Below, in pieces: positions 6,434-10,666 of a stretch of DNA of 10,666 nucleotides (its first letter is position 1; each line of letters opens with the position of its first letter). A program made the position numbers and the translations under genes. The notes below the pieces were generated by a model that worked only from the letters and a program-made list of their open reading frames with translations, ran no database searches and was not told the origin of the DNA. The stretch spans positions 1-10,666 of the forward strand of contig CAZGOQ010000078.1 in NCBI GenBank assembly GCA_964527315.1, written 5' to 3'. The DNA comes from HGM13006 sp964527315 (GTDB taxonomy: Bacteria > Bacillota > Clostridia > Oscillospirales > Oscillospiraceae).

Positions 6434-8554
6434 ATGTCAGACCGTTACCAGCACCTGACCGCGCCCCTTCCGGTTCGGAACAAGGTGCTCAAATCCCGGT
6501 TCATCTATCCGGTGGCCCAGCCCCATTTTCTCCAGGCCAACGAGTTGTATCCCTCCGATCCCATCGTATCCTTTTACACCAACCGGTGCAAAAACGGCGT
6601 TGCCCTGATCCTGCTTCATGACCTGACCAATCTGGATCAGCGTTACGCGGGCATGGACTGCGGCCACTTCGCCATGTATGATATCGACGACAAGGGCTGC
6701 CAGAACGGCTTTACCCAGTTTGCCGAGTACGTCCACTATTATGGTTCTCTGATCTGTCCGGAACTGAATCTGGACAACCGCATTCCTTTGCAGATCAACG
6801 ACCCTGACGTGCCCAATCCCCGGGGCGATTTCAATCCCTTTATGGCCATGATGAATCAGGGCCTTGGCGACGATGACGATGAGGACGGGGGCGGCCCGCC
6901 GCCTATGATGGATCCTCCTTCCGGCGTGGACACCGCGCCTGACTCCATCGAGCAGCTGATCCCCTATTCGCCCGGTATGCCCAAGAAGCTGATTCCTCCC
7001 ACGGACCGGCCCACCGCCGGCGCACCCGGCAGTCCCATGAAAGGGACGCAACAGATCAAGGGCGATCTGTTTGAATACTACATTCAGGCCACCATCCGGC
7101 ACGCCAAACAGTACCAGAATATGAATTTCGACGGCGGCTATCTGGATCTTGCCCAGCATAATTTTATGATCGGCAAGTTCCTTGACCCCAAGGAAAACTG
7201 GCGCACAGACGAATACGGCGGTTCGCTGGAAAACCGGATGCGGTTCCCGGTGGAGGTCATTCGCCGGGTGCGGGAGGCTATGGGCGAGGATTGGATTTTT
7301 GTCATTGACTGCCCCGCCATTTCCGAGGACGGCCTGACGCTGGAGGAGTGCGCCACCTTCCTCAAGACCATCGAGCCCTATGTGGATCTGATGCAGCTGC
7401 GTGTCGCCCACAGCGACCACGAGCCATACCCGGTCTGCGAGTCCGCAGAACTTTCCGCCAAGCTGAAAGCCCTGGGTGTAACGATCCCCACCTTCGTCAG
7501 CACTTACTACAAAGACCTTGACAGCCTGAACCGGATCATTGCCGACGGAAAGGTGGACGGCGTAGCTCCGGGCCATTTGATGATCTGCAATGAGAACCTG
7601 GGCGAAATTCTCCGCAACGGCAACGGGGAGGACCTGAACCCCTGCATTGAATGTCATTGCTGCCGCGGCACTTCCTCCACCGGCGACTGGATGAGCCACT
7701 GTACCATCAATCCACTCATCGGCATGGAGCATCAGGCATTCCGCTTTGTGGAACCCGTGACAAAACAGAAAAAAGTCGCCGTCATCGGCGGCGGTCCCGG
7801 CGGCATGAAGTGCGCTTTGTGGCTGAAAGAGCGCGGGCATACGCCTGTCATCTTCGAAGCCAGCGATGAACTGGGCGGACAGATCAAATCCGCCAACTAT
7901 CCCACCTTCAAATGGGAACTGAAACGCTATCTGGATTTTCTCAAAAATCAGATGGTGCGGAAAGAAATCGAAGTACGGCTGAATACGCCCGCCACCCCGG
8001 AGATGATCCAGTCCGAGGGCTTTGACACGGTAGTCGTGGCCGTGGGCGCTTCTCCCAGGCTGCCGAAGGTCGAAGGCGCGGAAACCGCCAAATGGAACGG
8101 TGTGAATGTTTATGGCAATGTGGATCAGATCGGTCAGAATGTCGTGGTTATTGGCGGCGCGTCTACCGCCGCAGAAGCCGCCTGCTATCTGGCGGAAAAC
8201 GGCAAGACCGTCACAGAGATCTCCCGGCAGGGACGGATTGCCTATGACCTCAATCCCATTCGTTCCATCGGCTATATGAACGGCAAGGCCCAAAAGCTGG
8301 GTGTAAAAATCAAACGCAATGCCACAACCCTGAAAATCGAGCCGGGCAAGGTCACTTACCGCACTCAGAAGGGCACGGAAAAAACCATCGCGTGCGACGA
8401 TGTGGTAGTTACCGGCGGCTTTGCGCCCAATACGCAGCTTGCCATCTCCTTTGCAAACTGCGCCAAAGAGTTCTATATGATCGGTGACTGCCGCCAAAGC
8501 GGCACCATGCGGCACGCCATCCGGGACGCATACGCGGTTGCAATGCAGATTTAA
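6434..8554 (+). CDS. Divergent FMN/FAD/4Fe-4S oxidoreductase of the old yellow enzyme / 2,4-dienoyl-CoA reductase family
   Basis: A 706-residue cytoplasmic flavoprotein in the class of FadH, trimethylamine dehydrogenase and BaiCD/BaiH. Residues ~8-395 are the OYE TIM barrel, with the family motif RTDEYGGSLENR (257-268) intact. The 4Fe-4S ligands Cys404, 407, 410 and 423 have the C-x2-C-x2-C-x12-C spacing of trimethylamine dehydrogenase. FAD binding uses VIGGGPGG (450-457); a second Rossmann site (572-581, VIGGASTAAE) departs from GxGxxG. The C-terminal GD motif is at 684-685. Several barrel motifs are altered: the usual HAGR is LNLDNR (111-116), HGAHGY is DLAQHNF (238-244), and the FMN-phosphate GR is GH (380-381). 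Residues ~142-200 are an acidic then proline-rich insertion. AAGGAG (6418-6423) lies 10 bases before the ATG. The gene stands alone, with its own promoter and terminator. The substrate is unknown. Confidence 0.9.
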   Translation: MSDRYQHLTAPLPVRNKVLKSRFIYPVAQPHFLQANELYPSDPIVSFYTNRCKNGVALILLHDLTNLDQRYAGMDCGHFAMYDIDDKGCQNGFTQFAEYVHYYGSLICPELNLDNRIPLQINDPDVPNPRGDFNPFMAMMNQGLGDDDDEDGGGPPPMMDPPSGVDTAPDSIEQLIPYSPGMPKKLIPPTDRPTAGAPGSPMKGTQQIKGDLFEYYIQATIRHAKQYQNMNFDGGYLDLAQHNFMIGKFLDPKENWRTDEYGGSLENRMRFPVEVIRRVREAMGEDWIFVIDCPAISEDGLTLEECATFLKTIEPYVDLMQLRVAHSDHEPYPVCESAELSAKLKALGVTIPTFVSTYYKDLDSLNRIIADGKVDGVAPGHLMICNENLGEILRNGNGEDLNPCIECHCCRGTSSTGDWMSHCTINPLIGMEHQAFRFVEPVTKQKKVAVIGGGPGGMKCALWLKERGHTPVIFEASDELGGQIKSANYPTFKWELKRYLDFLKNQMVRKEIEVRLNTPATPEMIQSEGFDTVVVAVGASPRLPKVEGAETAKWNGVNVYGNVDQIGQNVVVIGGASTAAEAACYLAENGKTVTEISRQGRIAYDLNPIRSIGYMNGKAQKLGVKIKRNATTLKIEPGKVTYRTQKGTEKTIACDDVVVTGGFAPNTQLAISFANCAKEFYMIGDCRQSGTMRHAIRDAYAVAMQI

Positions 8555-8571
8555 TGGAAGAAAGCATAAAA

Positions 8572-8606
8572 GGGCGCGCTGCAAATTGCGATTTTGCAGC
8601 GCGCCC
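8572..8606 (+). other. Long GC-rich hairpin downstream of the reductase gene
   Basis: A perfect 14-bp stem (8572-8585 with 8593-8606) closing a 7-base loop, 17 bases after the stop codon. No T-run follows, so it probably stabilises the mRNA end or assists the terminator three bases further on. Confidence 0.7.
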
Positions 8607-8609
8607 CGC

Positions 8610-8642
8610 AAGATTTCCGGCAAAAATGCCGGAAATCTTTTT
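8610..8642 (+). terminator. Intrinsic terminator of the reductase gene
   Basis: A perfect 13-bp stem (8610-8622 with 8627-8639), an AAAA loop, and a run of five T (8638-8642) that begins within the stem. It immediately follows the first hairpin. The interval 8643-8763 holds no gene or signal I can support. Confidence 0.88.
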
Positions 8643-8763
8643 GATTGTACGCGAAGAGCAGGCTATACCCCTTCACGCTTCTCCCCTGCTACTCTGTTTT
8701 TTGCAGGATAGCCTTCTATTTTGCTTCCAACTTTCGTTTTTGCAATAGACCCTTCAGCTTGTC

Positions 8764-8798
8764 AAAAAAATCCTTTGACCGTCTCAAGTTCTGATTTT
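8764..8798 (-). terminator. Weak candidate terminator of the transketolase operon
   Basis: On the minus strand AAAATC and an inner CTTGA pair imperfectly with TCAAAG and GATTTT, followed by a run of seven T (8770-8764). It begins at the transketolase C-subunit stop. The stem is bulged and AT-rich, so this is a tentative call. Confidence 0.35.
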
Positions 8799-9726
8799 AC
8801 GCGTTCAGATTTGCCTGGACAGCGGCGGCAATGGATTCCGCGTCGATGCCGTATTTTTTCTGGAGCAGCGGGTATTTGCCGGTCTCCGTGAAGGTATCCG
8901 GAATCCCCACACGGCGCAGCTTGCAGCCGCTTCCGGCTTCCGCCAGAACCTCCGCCACAGCGCTGCCCAAACCGCCATAGATGTTGTGCTCCTCAGCTGT
9001 GATGATATGGCCGCATTTGGCGGCTTCCAGAATCGCGCCGGCGTCTATGGGCTTGATGGTATGCATATCCACCACACCGCAGGAAACGCCCTGAACTTCC
9101 AGCGCCCTGGCGGCGGCAAGAGAGTTATGTACCATCATGCCGGTGGAAATAATGACCGCGTCGTTTCCGGCCTTGACCGTCTCCGCTTTGCCGAAGGTAA
9201 AGACATGGTTCTCGTCATAGAGATCGGGCATCACGTCCCGGCTCAGGCGAATGTAATAGGGGCCGTCATGCTCCGCAGCATACTTGGTCGCCCAGCGGGT
9301 TTCGGCCGCATCGCAGACCGAAATCAAATGCATATTCGGCAGGGAGCGGATGACGGCAATGTCCTCCAGCGCATGATGGGTCGCGCCATCCAGCGCATCG
9401 GACATGCCGGCGTAAGCGCCGCCCAGCTTGACGTTCAAATTGCCGTAGCAGATCTGGCCCCGCAGAGAAAGCAGCGCGGCGGAGGTCAGAAATACCGCAA
9501 AGGTGTTGATAAAGGGAACAAGGCCGGTGGTAGCCATACCGGCGGCAGTCGCCGCCATGTTTTCCTCCGCAATGCCCATATCGAAGAAGCGGTCAGGATG
9601 GGCCGCCTTGAACAGCGCCGTCTTGGTGGAGCCAGCGACGTCCGCGTCCAGCACCACAAGGTTCTGCATGGAATTGCCCAGTTCCGCCAGCGTCTCTCCA
9701 TAAATTTCACGAATTGCTTTTGCCAT
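8797..9726 (-). CDS. Transketolase, C-terminal subunit (pyrimidine-binding and C domains)
   Basis: Second half of a split, thiamine-diphosphate-dependent transketolase, which moves two-carbon ketol units between sugar phosphates in the non-oxidative pentose phosphate pathway. The 309 residues carry the pyrimidine-binding domain (1-165) and the C-terminal domain (about 185-305). The catalytic glutamate that activates the cofactor is Glu54 in DMGIAEENM. DADVAGST (27-34) and THHALEDIAVIRSLPN (116-131) are typical, as is GGLGSAVAEVLAE late on. The ATG lies 3 bases after the stop of the N-subunit gene and a GGAGG within that gene's end serves it, so the two are made together and form an alpha2beta2-type enzyme. 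The family is sometimes annotated as 1-deoxyxylulose-5-phosphate synthase-like, but the neighbour makes split transketolase the better call. Confidence 0.95.
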   Translation of the reverse strand: MAKAIREIYGETLAELGNSMQNLVVLDADVAGSTKTALFKAAHPDRFFDMGIAEENMAATAAGMATTGLVPFINTFAVFLTSAALLSLRGQICYGNLNVKLGGAYAGMSDALDGATHHALEDIAVIRSLPNMHLISVCDAAETRWATKYAAEHDGPYYIRLSRDVMPDLYDENHVFTFGKAETVKAGNDAVIISTGMMVHNSLAAARALEVQGVSCGVVDMHTIKPIDAGAILEAAKCGHIITAEEHNIYGGLGSAVAEVLAEAGSGCKLRRVGIPDTFTETGKYPLLQKKYGIDAESIAAAVQANLNA

Positions 9727-9729
9727 GGT

Positions 9730-10554
9730 TCAGCCCTCCAATTCCTTCAGCGCGATGGCCAGATTTTCGTCAGAAAGGGCCGCGCCGTGCCAGCTGTTTT
9801 TGCCCTCCATAAAGCTGACGCCCTTGCCCTTGATGGTATCGGCAACGATTATGGTCGGCACGTCTTTGGTCCGCTCCGCCGCGTCAAAGGCCGCGTCCAA
9901 CGCTATGAGATCGTGGCCGTCGCAGCGGATGACGTTCCAGCCGAAGGCCCGCCACTTGGCTTCCACATCCCGAAGTGGCATGATCTCATCGGTTGTACCG
10001 TCCAGCTGCACTTTGTTGTAGTCCAGAATCGCCGTCAGGTTGTCCAATTCATATTTGGGGGCGGACATGGCCGTCTCCCACACAGCGCCCTCGTTAATCT
10101 CGCCGTCGCCTAAAATGGCATAAACTCTGGCATCAGAGCCCTGCAGCTTCAGACCCATGGCCATGCCCTGAGCGGCGCCAAGTCCGATCCCCAGCGGGCC
10201 GGAAGGCATTTCCACGCCGGGCGTGTGAAAGGAAGGGTGGCCCTGCAGATGAGATCCGAACTGACGCAGGGCGTTCATATCCGTCTCCGGGAAAAAGCCC
10301 AGATGCGCCAGATTCATATAAAGCATCGGGGCTGCATGGCCCTTACCCAAAACGATGCGGTCACGGTCGGGCATTTGGGGATTCCTGGGGTCCAGCTTTG
10401 CCCGCTGCTGATAGATCAGCGTCATGATTTCACAGGCTGACAAGCTGCCGCCGCAATGGCCGCTCTGGGGCTTATTGATGGCTTTAAGCACCTGAATGCG
10501 GAAGGAATTGCAAAGCCGGCTCAGTTCCTCCGCACGCTCCCTGGTAATTGACAT
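9730..10554 (-). CDS. Transketolase, N-terminal subunit (diphosphate-binding domain)
   Basis: First half of the split transketolase; it binds the diphosphate of thiamine diphosphate with Mg. With ATG at 10554 it has 274 residues, near the usual ~275. Key parts: SGHCGGSLS (31-39, His33), LGKGHA (69-74, His73), LQGHPS (103-108, His106), the cofactor motif GDGEINEG (149-156) with its partner Asn180 in LDYNKVQLDG, and His256 near the end. The frame stays open 17 codons further upstream to ATG 10605, but GAGGAGG sits 8 bases before ATG 10554, and the extra residues (MPGRSACLTRRPEEEND) do not look like family sequence, so the shorter start is chosen. It is first in the operon, 3 bases before the C-subunit gene. 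The split form is common in Clostridia and other anaerobes. Confidence 0.95.
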   Translation of the reverse strand: MSITRERAEELSRLCNSFRIQVLKAINKPQSGHCGGSLSACEIMTLIYQQRAKLDPRNPQMPDRDRIVLGKGHAAPMLYMNLAHLGFFPETDMNALRQFGSHLQGHPSFHTPGVEMPSGPLGIGLGAAQGMAMGLKLQGSDARVYAILGDGEINEGAVWETAMSAPKYELDNLTAILDYNKVQLDGTTDEIMPLRDVEAKWRAFGWNVIRCDGHDLIALDAAFDAAERTKDVPTIIVADTIKGKGVSFMEGKNSWHGAALSDENLAIALKELEG

Positions 10555-10645
10555 ATCATTTTCCTCCTCTGGACGCCTGGTCAGGCACGCGGACCGCCCC
10601 GGCATCCTGTTTCACTGCCTACAAAATATGTACAGAATATTTCAT

Positions 10646-10651
10646 ATTATA
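10646..10651 (-). promoter_or_regulatory. Probable -10 box of the transketolase operon
   Basis: A perfect TATAAT on the minus strand, in an AT-rich patch about 92 bases before the chosen start codon. A -35 at normal spacing would lie just beyond the window, so only half the promoter can be seen. The leader (about 10555-10639) shows no riboswitch I recognise. Confidence 0.5.
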
Positions 10652-10666
10652 TCAGCATTTTCCCGC

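Noticed and set aside
6205..6621. A 138-codon + strand frame running through the terminator and promoter region into the reductase gene
   Set aside because: It crosses the operon terminator and the next promoter, has no ribosome site, and overlaps the reductase in another frame.
6437..8623. A 728-codon open frame antisense to the reductase gene
   Set aside because: The forward frame gives a clear multi-domain flavoprotein, and the antisense translation has no recognisable domains. Codon bias in GC-rich DNA commonly keeps an antisense frame free of stops.
8572..8642. Tandem hairpins considered as a CRISPR, transposon end or attachment site
   Set aside because: The two hairpins differ in sequence, there are no spacers or flanking target duplications, and their position and T-run fit transcription termination.
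8986..10113. A 375-codon open frame on the + strand across both transketolase genes
   Set aside because: It spans two real minus-strand genes with all their catalytic motifs and has no domain of its own.
10555..10605. Seventeen-codon N-terminal extension of the transketolase N subunit
   Set aside because: The extension is unlike the family and the strong GAGGAGG site serves the ATG at 10554.

Overview
The window is about 57-58% GC. It has strong AGGAGG-type Shine-Dalgarno sites, sigma-A-like promoters and intrinsic terminators. Its gene families (YtrA-type GntR regulator with ABC exporter, RlmH, split transketolase, a large FMN/FAD/Fe-S 'old yellow enzyme') point to a Gram-positive anaerobe of the Clostridia, most likely an Oscillospiraceae/Ruminococcaceae-type gut bacterium. 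That placement is inferred from style and gene content; no rRNA gene is present to prove it.

Region 1 (1-2862, + strand) is a tightly packed operon. It holds the 3' part of a seryl-tRNA synthetase gene, mscL (large-conductance mechanosensitive channel), an unrecognised membrane-anchored protein, a shikimate-kinase-like P-loop kinase, and rlmH (23S rRNA pseudouridine methyltransferase). Stops and starts abut or overlap from mscL onward, and a clean intrinsic terminator closes the unit.

Region 2 (2872-6317, + strand) is a self-contained drug/stress-type ABC module. A consensus promoter has a perfect palindromic operator over its start site. It is followed by a YtrA-type GntR repressor, an ABC ATPase and a permease with a large C-terminal extracytoplasmic domain, with translational overlaps between all three genes and a terminator downstream. 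The layout indicates a repressor that controls its own exporter.

Region 3 (6321-8642, + strand) is a single-gene unit with its own promoter and two hairpins at its 3' end. It encodes a 706-residue relative of 2,4-dienoyl-CoA reductase, trimethylamine dehydrogenase and the Bai enzymes. The TIM-barrel active-site motifs are rewritten and an acidic, proline-rich insertion is present, while the 4Fe-4S ligands and the FAD-binding site are intact. This is the most unusual gene in the window.

Region 4 (8764-10651, - strand) is a two-gene operon for a split transketolase (N subunit, then C subunit) converging on region 3. Its -10 element lies at the right edge of the window and its -35 element, if any, lies outside.

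No tRNA, rRNA, CRISPR array, insertion sequence or phage gene was seen. The most interesting leads are the divergent OYE-family enzyme, the kinase that lacks the usual shikimate-binding arginine, and the unknown protein translationally coupled to mscL. Nothing in the window amounts to a clearly new multi-gene system.
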